Origin: Sapria himalayana
Taxonomy: Eukaryota; Streptophyta; Magnoliopsida; Malpighiales; Rafflesiaceae
DNA: 64,000 nucleotides
Direction: 5' to 3'
NCBI GenBank assembly: GCA_029783825.1
Contig: JAREIK010009620.1
Span: 1 to 64,000, forward strand
Numbering within the stretch: position 1 is the stretch's first letter; each line of letters opens with the position of its first letter. The position numbers and the translations under genes were made by a program. The notes below the pieces were generated by a model. That model was not told the DNA's origin. It saw only the letters and a program-made list of their open reading frames with translations, and ran no database searches. Of this stretch, positions 1-11,418 are shown in pieces.

Positions 1-915
1 ATGCTCGTTCATGCTCACTCATAGAACGAGATCCACAAGTGTGTGTAGACATGCGACTATGCTCCCCAGCCTGCTCTGAGCAACTATTGCTGCTGTATTT
101 ATCACACCACTTCCTATAATCCGGATCTTTTTATCTACTTCGCCACTCCTTGAAAACATGATCTAACACACTCAAAATTTTTATTTCTTTTTCAACCATT
201 TATCTTGGATCTCATACACGGTATCTTTATACCTACAGGTAGTGTATTTTAGAACACACTTTTGACTGCCTCCTTTGGTTGTATCCACCTATAAACTTTT
301 CGCAATTATAAATAAAAATTTTTAATCAGTGAACAAAAGAATAAAAAAAGGTTACAAATTTGTAGGTATTAATATTTACCTTAAATTTTCTCCAAATTAT
401 CAATTGGTCTCTATTTGTGAGTGACTTCCAATTATTTCTATTAGGTTTAAAGAATTCCTGAAAATTCTCCTCAGAACCCTAGAAATGGAACTAGACAGCT
501 CTAACTTCATTCTATAACAAAAAAATTATTAGGAAGTAAGAAATAAAATAATAATTGATAAATTATTTGTTAAGTTTTATATCTTATGGATTATCAATTG
601 TCGGATCAAACTGAGCAATAGAATGAGTCTCGTCAGTAGGGTGCTCTGAGGAAGACTCTCCAACATCTCCATCCTCTCCCTCCTCTCCCTCCTCTCCCTT
701 TGATGTCTCTAGATCATTCTTCAAAATCTCAGGACCATTATGTGGATCAGTCAGCTGATGCTGCTACTGTGGTACATTCATAACCTTTTCTTTCTGTTGT
801 GGCGTCTCATCCACCCATGACCCACTACTAGTTTCAAGCATATCTGAGGTCATGCTGCCTATACATAACTGGTACGACCTTGCAACATGCTACCTCTACC
901 TCATCCACGTGCCAT
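1..915 (-). pseudogene. Second CACTA ORF (plant Transposase_24-like), broken and cut by the window edge
   Basis: On the minus strand an ATG at 915 opens with Met-Ala-Arg-Gly followed by TGA and then Gly-Arg-Gly. This is a Gly-Arg-rich start of the MARGRGRG kind in which one CGA has probably become TGA. An acidic, Ser/Glu-rich stretch follows at about 600-845. A segment at about 390-520 reads like EENFQEFFKPNRNNWKSL. A segment within 1-270 contains YRKWCDKYSSN and THTCGSRSMSEHER. The last segment resembles the region of plant Ptta/En/Spm transposase (Transposase_24) proteins in which a HTCGS(R/K) motif is common. Frames change between segments, and introns may explain some of the breaks. The family call is from recalled motifs and is moderate; the 3' end lies outside the window. 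Confidence 0.6.
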
Positions 916-985
916 ATCTGTAAAAAATATATAAGGCAATGAAAATAAACAAAAATGATTAATGTTTAAAATAACATAAAACTCT

Positions 986-3900
986 CTACTCATTCTCATC
1001 AAAATCATCTAAATCAGGTTCGAATTCTTCTTCAGATGTAGTAACATCATTTTCAACTCCTCTTCATCACTCATTTCTTCCTCATAATCAATTAAATTTT
1101 CATCAACATCTACATCCCCACTTGTATACATCTTAGAAGATGCAACTAAAATGACATCTTCGTCCTTCACCACAGCTTCGATTATAACATCATTGTCATC
1201 ATTTTTAAAGTTGGTTCTATGAAATTAGTTCTTGGTGATGCAGGGGTGTCAATTTGAGCCATTGATTTGATCTTTCACACAGCTTTTTAATCCTTTCTAG
1301 GACCAGTATGACCCAGATATTCACAAAAATAACACAGTTTTATCGTGCACATTGAAAAGTTTATATCGAGGATGGACAACAATACCAACAAGTGGTGTTG
1401 GGTTGAACCATTCACATTTGAATAACACAGTTTTTTCAATTGGGAGGGCTTCAAAAATATAACTCAATCACTTAGACTAGAGTTCCATAATAGTCATATT
1501 CAATTTCATTGTATATGGATCCTTAAATGCATACCCCCATATTATCTATTTCCCGGTAACTACCATATGATTTAGTGTGAAATTTAAAACTATTCACACC
1601 GTAACCATTGTACATTCTAACCTTTCTTAGGAAGCCTCATGCTATACTTCAAGATAATGACTGAAAATTTTATTTAAATGATTATAACCTATAATCAAAA
1701 TTAAGTGGATTGTTTAGATTACAATTATATATTTTTATTAGAACAATACAATTATTTTGTGATTTTCATTAAAAGTAAACATATATTTTTCAAAAAAAGA
1801 TGGAAATTCTTGCTCCATCATGGCATCGATAGTTTCGTCATTCATTTTTGGAAACTCTTTACGTTTATCTGTAAAAAAATCACTAAAAAAAGAAATTAGA
1901 AATAATTGATACATTGCTAGAAATAGTAATTATCATGCTGATAGTCTCATTTGACTATTAGGAAATACTTACTCAATGAATGGTTGAACCTTTGGGCAAT
2001 TAATTAGGACATATAGATGAGCTCTAGTAGATTCATAGTCTGCTACATACCTTTTCCCTTCAGTACTAATTTCTTTACCTAGAAGCTTGAAAATTTCAAA
2101 CATATCATTATCCACATTGTCATAAAGATAAACCTCATTTCACTTTTCCTTAAGTGTAAGAGTTGGATCTTCTTCTTTGAAATAGAATGATGCAAATTTT
2201 GCAACATCATCCATAATATAACCTATTTATAGAACCTTCAACCTGAGCCTTATCATTATTATATGCTTTATTTTCCTCAAGTATCTATAAAAAGATTAGT
2301 GAAAATTACAAGTCATTTTTGTGTATATATAAATAAATATACAGGAAAAAAATAGGTTTAGTGAATTAATATTACCTTTTTGGAGGATACATCCAACGAT
2401 AATGGACAGAACCAGCAATCCTAGCTTGTAAACCAAGTGCACTAGAACATGTTCCATGAGTCAAAAAAAACTAGGAGGAAACATTTTTTTCAAGATTGCA
2501 TAAGATAATAGAAATTTATTCATCAATATTCATCAACTCCTCATCAGTCAATGAAGAAGAAGGTAGTTGCTTGAAGAATAAAGAAATCTCGGTTATCGGC
2601 TCCATATTCTATTAGGTAGGAATTCTCGAAGAGCAATTATTAACAACCTTTTCATGAATACATGACAATCATGACTCTTCATGCCTAACATCTTATGTTT
2701 TTTTGCTTCCACACATCCCTCTAGATTAGAAGCATATCCATCTAGAAATCTAAGTTTTTTTACCCACTAGAACACAACCTTCTTCTATGATTTATTTAGA
2801 ACAAATGGTACATCATATTTATTGGCGACAAGATTTTTTGCAAATTGAGGACGATGATAATATTTATTCAACTCATCTCTTGACTTGTAAGTGTCATTAG
2901 TTTTCCCTGGAATGTTAACCATTGTATTGAAAATAATTTCAAACACATTCTTTTCGATATGTATAACATCAAGATTGTGCCTAAGCAAGTGTTCAAGGCA
3001 ATAGGGCAAATCCAGAAAATACTTCTCTTATTCCACCCACAAGTCTTAGATATAGCTGCATTCACAATCTCAACATCAACATCCAACTTTTCAAGCATCT
3101 ATTATTCAATTCCTATAGAATTTCATCCCCATATCTAACCCTCAGGAATTGTTTAGTAACATTTCTATTCTTAATGATGTCTTTTGTGTTACTTCGATAC
3201 AGATGATTAATAAACAAAAACTTTCGATGCTTATCGAACCACGACTGTTTTCCTCTCTTAATTAATCTAAAAGTATCAGAATCTTCCATACAATGTGGAC
3301 ATGCCAATATACCAGTTGTACTCCATCCAGACATCATAGAATATGCTGAAAAGTCATTTATCGCCCACATGAGGGGAGCGCGCATCTAAAAATTTTACCG
3401 TTTGGAAGTATCATAAGTTTGAACCCCAACACCCCAAAGACTATTCAACCCTCACTATCAATGTTGCAAGAATACATCTATCTTCCCCTTTGGATTTGTA
3501 GGTCCCGGTACTAACAGAGTCACAAACATAAATTCCTCCTTCATACATAAGTCCGAGGAAAATTATACGGCATCACCACCACAGGCTACACAGAATATTA
3601 CTGTCTAGATTGACCAAATTGTGAAACTTTTAGCAAATAAACCTAGCCTTACATTTTGAACTTCAAAAGAAAAATCAAAAAAACACCCATCAAAATGTTT
3701 CCAAGCAGGCATCAAAAGGGTGACAAATCTTACCGTCCTCCATATGATGCTCTGAATGCCACCTCATTTCATTAGCTGTTGTGGTTGATGCATACAATCT
3801 CTGCAACCTATGTGTTATTAGAAAATAGTGCATCTTCTTATACGACACCTTCAACTAACGTATATACAATCTATTTTTATAACTCCTAACTATTTGCTTG

Positions 3901-4643
3901 TACCGAGCACGCCCACATATTTTATAACTATTAAGGTCAATGTCATCACATCAGTATAACATACATATTTCAGATAGCATTGAATGACCTGTACGGGTAA
4001 TCCCAATCCTCTAACTACTTCTTCGTGCTATAGAAATCCATTGGCATAAGATTATCTTGTGGCAACAATTCTTGAATGAAATTAGACATATCATCAAACC
4101 ATGCTGTGAACACCTCTGTCTGCACTTTATTTCTAACATCCTCATGGCTACAGAAAGTTGAGTATGCTTAGAATTTCTTTCATATATAGATTTTCTCCAG
4201 CTCAAATCATGTCATATAAATTCCTTTCCTTGACATTGGGTTCCTCATTCAGGTTGAATTTAGAACCCACATCATCAAAAACTATTTTATGGTCTTTAGT
4301 GTGATTAATATTATCCGAGACCATCTGATCAGTTTCACTTACTGACACCCGTATTGAACTTGAACATTTTTGATAGACTTGCTTTTTACCATGGTATATC
4401 CAACCATGGAAATCCACCATAAAATGATTTCTATACAAATGCATCTTCGTAGTCTCAACATTCAAATTCATTTTATTCTGACATTTAACTAAAGTGCAAG
4501 GATGTCTTATATTGTACCACCATCCACACACTCAGGATGTTCAGAGAAAACATAACAAATTCACCAACTTTATCCCCCCATTCATTATAGAACATTCTAT
4601 ACACTATTCGACCCTTGTACATCCATTCAGGATCGGCTTCCAT
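986..4643 (-). pseudogene. TNP2-type CACTA transposase with DUF4218 and DUF4216 regions, multiply frameshifted
   Basis: Conserved blocks occur in the correct order on the minus strand. (1) A start at 4643 (MEADPEWMYKG) leads into a transposase-associated domain (IRHPCTLVKCQNK, MHLYRNHFM) near 4400-4530. (2) LPQDNLMPMDFYSTKK lies near 4020-4080. (3) VTLLVPGPTNPKGKIDVFLQH lies near 3460-3540. (4) The TNP2 core (MRAPLMWAINDFSAYSMMSG, LACPHCMED) lies at 3290-3385. (5) RHNLDVIHIEKNVFEIIFNT lies near 2920-3000. (6) DUF4218 (MKSHDCHVFMKRLL, then ARIAGSVHYRWMYP) lies at about 2380-2700 with a likely intron at 2284-2373. (7) ESTRAHLYVLINCPKVQPFIE lies near 1980-2045. (8) DUF4216 (NGYGVNSFKFHTKSYG, EKTVLFKCEWFNPTP) lies at about 1320-1620. 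(9) An acidic tail ends at a TAG at 986-988. Frames shift between most blocks, for example near 4520, 4210, 3400 and 2250. The protein would have cut and joined element ends in the nucleus. It is clearly a pseudogene. Confidence 0.9.
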
Positions 4644-4689
4644 AACTAGTTAAAAAAAGTAATTTATTTTACAAACGTGATTGTCTCTA

Positions 4690-4883
4690 ATTATAGTTAT
4701 ATATAATTATATAGACATTTATTTAGATATACAAATATTTATATATAGGTATACACATATAGTTTTAAATTAAGTTGTATGTTGTTATACATGTAAATTA
4801 TAAATATAGTTACATGTGGTTATACATATCGTTACACATATAGTTAAACTTATATTTAGACATGCAGGTATATATATTTTTTC

Positions 4884-4919
<36 letters not shown>

Positions 4920-7130
4920 TAAATAGTTATATATAATTAAACATATAGTTATATATAGATATATTCATACAAGTAGTTATAAGTAGTTATACATAAATAT
5001 ATACAACATTATAAACAAATATTTTGATTTAATTATATAAATATATATATATTATATGTATGTATGTATGTATATATATAGTTACAAATATAGTTATATA
5101 TAATTATATAGACATTTATTTTGTTATACAAATATTTATATATAGTTATACACATTTAGTTTAACATAATGTTGTGTGTTGTTATACATGTAATTATAAA
5201 TATAGTTACATGTGGTTAAACATATAGTTACACATATAGTTAAACGTATATTTATACATGTAGGTTTATATATTTGTTCATTTAATTTTATATATTTATA
5301 CATGCAGTATTGTATAGGAATAGATATAGTAAATTTCTTTTTATATACTACCATATACAAATATATATTAAATATATGTTGTAAATTTATTATTTAAATA
5401 TAATTATGCATAAAAATTTTATAGTTATACATATAGTAAGATACAATTATTATTAGTTATATATTTATTTACATATAATATATATTGTTATAAATAGTTT
5501 ATATATAATTAAACATATAGTTATATATAGATATATTCATACATTTAGTTTATAAGTAGTTATACAAAATATATAGAACGTTATAAACAATATTTTCATT
5601 TAATTATATGAATACATATATGTATATATAGTTATAAATAAGTTATATTTAATTTATAGAGTGTTACATAGTTATACAAATATTTATATATAGTTATAGA
5701 CATATAGTTATAAATATGTATGTAGTTAAAGATATAATTTGATGTAACATTTATATAGTTATACATTTAGTAAAATATAATTATATATAGTTATATATTA
5801 CTATACATATAGTATATATTTTTTAGAAATATAGTTTTATAAATAATACATATATTTATACATTATTATATACTTAAAAATTAGTTATGTAAAGTTATAA
5901 ATATAGTTATAAAAATAGTTTACTTTATTATAAATATAGTTATAAATTAATACTTTTTATATCCTTTTTATATAGATATAGTAAAAATAGTTATAAATAT
6001 AGATATAGTAAAATACTTTTATATACTACTATATACAAATATATATTAAATATAAGCTGTAAATTTATATTTAAATATAATTATGCATAAAAATTTATAG
6101 TTATGCATATAGAAAGATACAATTATTATAGTTATATATTATTTTACATATAATATATATTGTTATAAATAGTTATAATAATTAAACATATAGTTATATA
6201 GATATATTCATACATATAGTTAAAATTAGTTATACATAAATATATAGAACGTTATTAACAATATTTATTTAAGTATATGAATACATACATATATATATAT
6301 ATAGTTACAAATATAGTTATATTTAATTAAATAGAGTGTTACATAGTTATACAAATATTTATATATAGTTATACACATTAGTTATAAATATGTATGTAGT
6401 TAAAGATTTAATTTTATGTAACATTTATATAGTTATACATTTAGTAAAATATAATTATATATAGTTATATATAGTATACATATAGTATATATTTTTTAGA
6501 AATATAGTTTTTATAGAATTATACATATAATTATACATTAATATATACTTAAAAATTAGTTATGTAAAGTTATAAATATAGTTATAAAAATAGTTTACTT
6601 TATTATAAATATAGTTATACATATTTTATATAAATGACATATGATTATATAATTAAACAAGTGTATCTATATAATATTTTTGAATAAAATATTGTTATAA
6701 ATGTTACTTAAATTTATTTTATTAATATGTAACACTTTTATAAATAATATATAGTATATATATCACATTTATATAAATATTATATATATTCTATATTTAT
6801 ATAAAAAATAATATGTAATATAAATATTTATAAAATTGTATAATCATTTAATGTTACATAATTGTTATATATAAAATTATATAAATAGATAGTTTAATGT
6901 AAATATTGTATAGATATTTATAAACATTAATATATATGTATAAATATTTATATATAACATTATATGTTTTTATAAACATATCAATGTGTATTTGAAATTT
7001 AAAACATTTATATATATTAAAGCATAACTATTTATACAAAATGTCATATAATTATATAAATGTATAAAAGTTTATATATACTATTAGAGACATTTAATAT
7101 TAACATATATAAAATTTTTTATACATAATA
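4690..7130. repeat. AT-rich block with internal tandem duplications
   Basis: The block is almost entirely A/T and is built from variants of ATAGTTATA and ATATTTATA. Two internal duplications are visible. Segments beginning near 4713 and 5111 (GACATTTATT ... TACATGTGGTTA) repeat at about 400 bp. Segments near 5345-5985 and 6023-6660 repeat at about 675 bp, sharing TACTA(C/T)TATACAAATATATATT and AAATATGTATGTAGTTAAAGAT. A diverged inverted copy lies at about 46370-48130. The block sits between the CACTA terminus and the transposase start, where the promoter and leader of the element would lie. I see no coding capacity. Confidence 0.75.
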
Positions 7131-7149
7131 TCATATGAATATATAAATA

Positions 7150-7640
7150 TAAATCATTAATATTAAGATTATTCGGATGCAAACATTTGTAATTTAAATC
7201 AAAATCAATAAAATCCTAAAAATATAAATAGTAGAAGAACAAAGATTAAACAGAAAAATTATAGTTTAATTAATTGTGTCAAGTCAAAATCATGTTAGGT
7301 TAAATAAAATTGAAACAAAAATGATGAATTCAGAGGAGAAAAATAAAAACCTAATATTCGAATATATAGAAAAAACAAAAATCTGATTGTCTATATATAA
7401 TTCAAAGAGACGGAGATATATATATGTATTTTGACGGAGAAGAACAAAAAAAACATACATGGATTCAGAAGAAGAGAACAAAATTTTATTTAATTTATGC
7501 TTGCAGTCACCGCTGCTTCGAAAATTGACCTAGTTTGAAATTAATGTTGGTGTTAATGACTTAGCAAATGAATTTTAAATCAAAAAAATTAAAACTATGT
7601 ATTACCGATCAAAATTATGGCTGGTAAAAGGTTGGTAAGA
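7150..7640 (-). other. Possible transcribed leader of the CACTA element
   Basis: This stretch is less repetitive than its neighbours. On the minus strand it is rich in CT-containing segments (TTCTTCTCCGTC, TCTCCGTCTCTTTG), as plant 5' leaders often are. It lies between the AT-rich block and the subterminal repeats, upstream of the transposase remains. No splice sites or start codon can be fixed from sequence alone. A 63-codon frame at 7290-7481 has no recognisable product. The leader interpretation is inference from position and base composition. Confidence 0.3.
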
Positions 7641-8420
7641 ACAAAGTTATAAGTATTTGGAAGTCCACTTTACTGACTAATTTTAATGGTAATATATTTT
7701 TGGTCGTTAAATAGTCGGTAATTTATCGACAAATTCTATTCGCAAATTCCAAACTAATTTATAGACTAATTTTCGACCAAAAACATTTGGACGGTAGGTA
7801 TGGTCGATATTTAGTCATCAAATGGTTAGTATATACCAACCTACATATTCGGTCGGAAGTTTGGTCGGAAATTAAAAGATTATAAATATATTGGAAAACT
7901 ACTTTACCGACCATTTTTAATGGTTATATATTTTTAGTCATAAAATGGTCGGTAATCTTTCAGTAATGTTTTTCGCTAATTCCCTCCTAATTTACAGACC
8001 ATATTCCCGACCAAATATATTTGGTCGATAAAATATGGTCAGATGTTAGTCGGAAATTTGATCGGAATTTTTTTTCCATTGCCACTCTTTGGATCTCTAA
8101 ATTAATCGTGAATTGTTCAGTAATTACCGACCTATATAATTGATCGGGAAATGGTCGATAAGTACAAAGTTATAAATAATTTGAAAACCCACTATACTGA
8201 CCAATTTTAATGGTAATATATTTTTGGTCGTTAAATGGTCGGAATATATTGGATAACCACTCTACAAATGATTTCTAACCTAAAACATTTTGTCGGTAAT
8301 TATGGTTGGTCTTTGATCAGAAATTTGGTCGGAAATTTTTTTTTCGATACCCTTTTTTGGTCACTAAATGGTCGTGATTTGGATATCAAATATAGACAAA
8401 TTTTTAGGTAATTTGATCAG
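7640..8420. repeat. CACTA subterminal repeats (GGTCGG-containing)
   Basis: A segment of about 90 bp occurs three times in direct orientation, starting near 7648, 7881 and 8171. Each copy contains (A/T)TTATAA(A/G)TA, a version of CTGACCAATTTTAATGGTAA, and TTTTTGGTCGTTAAATGGTCGG. Short GGTCGG / CCGACC motifs are scattered between the copies. Clustered subterminal repeats are the usual transposase-binding region of CACTA elements, and this cluster ends about 20 bp before the terminus. Confidence 0.75.
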
Positions 8421-8443
8421 TATTCTTTTAATTTTTAGTAGTG
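8421..8443 (-). repeat. CACTA terminal inverted repeat (right end of first element)
   Basis: Read on the minus strand the end is CACTACTAAAAATTAAAAG, beginning with the CACTA pentamer that defines the superfamily. The next base outward begins the GATA array. The partner repeat is outside the window. Confidence 0.8.
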
Positions 8444-11364
8444 AAATAGATAAATAGATAGATTTTAGACATATAGTTAGATAGGTAGGTAGAGAGATAG
8501 ATAGAGAGACAAATGAACAAAATGATAGATAGACAGATATACAAATAGATAGATAGATATATAGATAGATAAAAAAAAGAAGAAATATACAGATTGATAA
8601 ATAGACACAGACAGATATATAGATTGAAAGATAGATATAGATAGAGAGATAGATTGATAGCGAGATAAACAAATAAATGGATAGATAAATAGAAAGATAG
8701 ACAGATAGACAGATTAATAGATAGATAAATAGTTAGACAGATAGACATATAGACATATACGTATAAAGATAGATAGAAATATAGATATATTTATTGATAC
8801 ACAAATAGATAAATAGATAGATAGACAAATAACTAACTAAGCAAATATTTAGATAGGTAGATAGGCATATATATAGATAGAAGAAATAGACAGATAGCCA
8901 GATAGACAGATAAACATATAGATAGATAAATATACAAATAGACAGATAGATAGAAAGATGGATAAATAGATAGACAGATAGATAGAAAGAAATATAGATA
9001 GACAGATAGATAGAAAGAAAGATAGATAGAGAGATAGATAGAAGGATAGACTGATTGACTAATAGACATATATAAAGAAAGACATATAAGCAGAAATATA
9101 AACAGATAGATAGAAGGATATATAGACGGATAGATACATAGATAGATAAATAGACGGATAGATAATTAGATAGATGGATAGACGGATAGATAATTAGATA
9201 GATAGATAGATAGATTGATTGATTGATTGAATGATTGATAGACAAATAGATAGATAGATAGATATATAAAAGGATATGTAGAGAGATACATAGTTAGAGG
9301 ATAGAAACAAATAGATAGACATTTAGAGAGATAGACAGTTAGACAAATAGACAAATAGACAGATAGATATAGAGATATATAGAGAAATAGATTGATAGAT
9401 AGACAGATAGAAAGATAGATAGATAGACAAATAGGTAGGTAGACAGATAGACAAGTACATAGATAAAGAGATAAACTAATAAACAGATAGATAGACATAT
9501 AGACAGACAGACAAATAGATAGATAGATAGATAGACAAATAGATTGATTGATTATTAGACAGATAGATAAATCTATAGATAGATAGATAGACAATAGATA
9601 GATAAAAATATTGATAGATAGAAATATAGCCAGAAAAATAGATAGATAGATAGATAGACATATAGACAGAAATATAGATAGACAAATAGACATATTAACA
9701 ATTAGAAAAATATATAGTTAGATACATAGATAGGTAGATAAATAAATAGACATAAAGATAAATAGATAGATACACAAATAGATAGACATACAACAGACAC
9801 ATAGACACATAGATAGACAAGCGGAGAGACACACATATACACATAGACACATACACACAAAGATAGATAGATAGATACATAGATAGATAGATAGATAGGC
9901 ATATAAAGGATAAACATAGTTAGATAGACAATTATAGAGATAGATAGATAGACAAATAGATATATAGACATATAGATAGATAGATAGACAGATTGATAGA
10001 TATACATATATACATTTGATAGATAGACAGAAAGATAGATAGACATATAGATAGATAGAATGATAGATAGAGAGGTAGAGAGATAAATAGGTAGACAGAT
10101 AGACAAATAGATAGATAGATAAAGAGATAGATAGACATATAGTTTGATAGATAGATAGATAGACAGATAGATAATTAGATAGATAATTTGATAGATAGAT
10201 AGATTGATATATAAATAGAGAGATATACACATAGATAGAAAGATAGATATATACATAGATAGAAATTTTGACAGATAAACAGATAGATAGATAGACATAT
10301 AGACAAATAGATAGATACATAGATTGAAAAATTACAGATAGTCAGATAGTTAGAAGATAGATAGTCATATAGACAGATAGACAGACAGACAGACAGATAG
10401 ATAGATTAACAAAAAGATAGATAAACCAAATAGATAGATTTTTAGATTGATAAAAGTTAGATATAAAGATAGATAGATAGTCATATCTATAGATAAATAG
10501 ATCTATTTATAGATAGATACATAGATAGATAAATAGACAGATAGAAAAATTGAAAGAAAGAAATATAGATAGATTGATTGATAGATAAAGAAAAAAAGAT
10601 AAACACACATATCGACACAAAAAATAGATAGACAAAAGACAGATAGACAGAAAGGAATTTAGATAGAAAATAGACAGAGAGAAAAACATATGGACAAATA
10701 GAGAGATAGACAGATAGACAGACATATAGATAGATAGATAGACAAATAGACAGAAAGAAACATATATACATATTTAGATAAATATATAGATAGAAAGATA
10801 GATTGATAAATAGATAGAAGATAGATTGATTGATTGATTGATTGATAGATAGATAGAAAGACAAATAGATAGATAGATAGAAGGAAGACAGACAGATAGA
10901 TAGATATACAGCTAGTCTGATAGATAGATAATAGATTTATAGATAGATAGATAGATATATATAGATGGAAAGTTCGATAAATAGATAGATAGATATATAG
11001 ACAGATAGACAGATAATAGATAGATTGATTAATAGATAGATAGACAGATAGATACATAGATAAATAGATAGACAATAAATAGATAGATAGATAGAAATAT
11101 AGACAAATAGTCAGATAGATGGATAGATAGGTAGATAGATATATAGATAGACACATTTTTAGATAGATAGATAAAAAATAGATATAGATCGACATATATA
11201 CATATAGATAGATAGATAGATATAATATAATGATAGATATAAACAGATAGACAAATACATATAGATAAATAGACATATAGACACATAGGCACATAAAAGA
11301 TAGATAGACAGATAAACATATAAACATTAAACATATAAATAGACATATAAACATATAGATAGAT
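8444..11364. repeat. Degenerate (GATA)n array, GATA on + strand
   Basis: Continuous tetranucleotide repeat in which the + strand reads GATA with variants GACA, AATA, CAAATA and GATT. The minus strand reads TCTA/TATC, and open frames are therefore found only on the minus strand. No other feature is visible in the stretch. It starts exactly at the CACTA terminus and ends at the orientation switch. Confidence 0.95.
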
Positions 11365-11418
11365 ATGTCTGTATGTCTATATGCTTAAAGAGACAGATAG
11401 ATAGATACATCTATCTGT
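11352..11418. repeat. Orientation switch (fold-back junction) between GATA and TCTA arms
   Basis: The + strand changes from GATA to TCTA at about 11365, returns to GATA for about 18 bp (11390-11407), then becomes TCTA for the rest of the array. Two small inverted repeats lie here: CATATAGA (11352-11359) with TCTATATG (11376-11383), and ACAGATAG (11393-11400) with CTATCTGT (11411-11418). The flanking arms make this the centre of a kilobase-scale imperfect inverted repeat. Confidence 0.85.

Larger units (their letters stand above)
1..8443 (-). mobile_element. CACTA (En/Spm) DNA transposon, right-hand part, decayed
   Basis: The span holds minus-strand remains of the two genes usual in plant CACTA elements (a TNP2-type transposase and a second transposase-like ORF), an AT-rich upstream block, subterminal repeats, and a terminus reading CACTACTAAAAATT on the minus strand. 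The terminus ends at 8443, exactly where the GATA array begins. CACTA elements start with CACTA and carry repeated motifs just inside their ends, and both are seen here. The left end lies before position 1, so neither the target duplication nor the total length can be checked. Every coding segment has frameshifts or stops, so this copy cannot encode its own transposase. The TNP2 start at 4643 lies about 3.8 kb inside the terminus. Confidence 0.88.

Noticed and set aside
5136..5397. Overlapping 74- and 61-codon frames on opposite strands
   Set aside because: AT-rich tandem repeat sequence with no protein similarity.
8364..11354. Many minus-strand open frames of 60-231 codons made of Ser, Ile, Tyr and Leu
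   Set aside because: They are direct translations of the TCTA strand of the tetranucleotide array, overlap in several frames and lack any domain.
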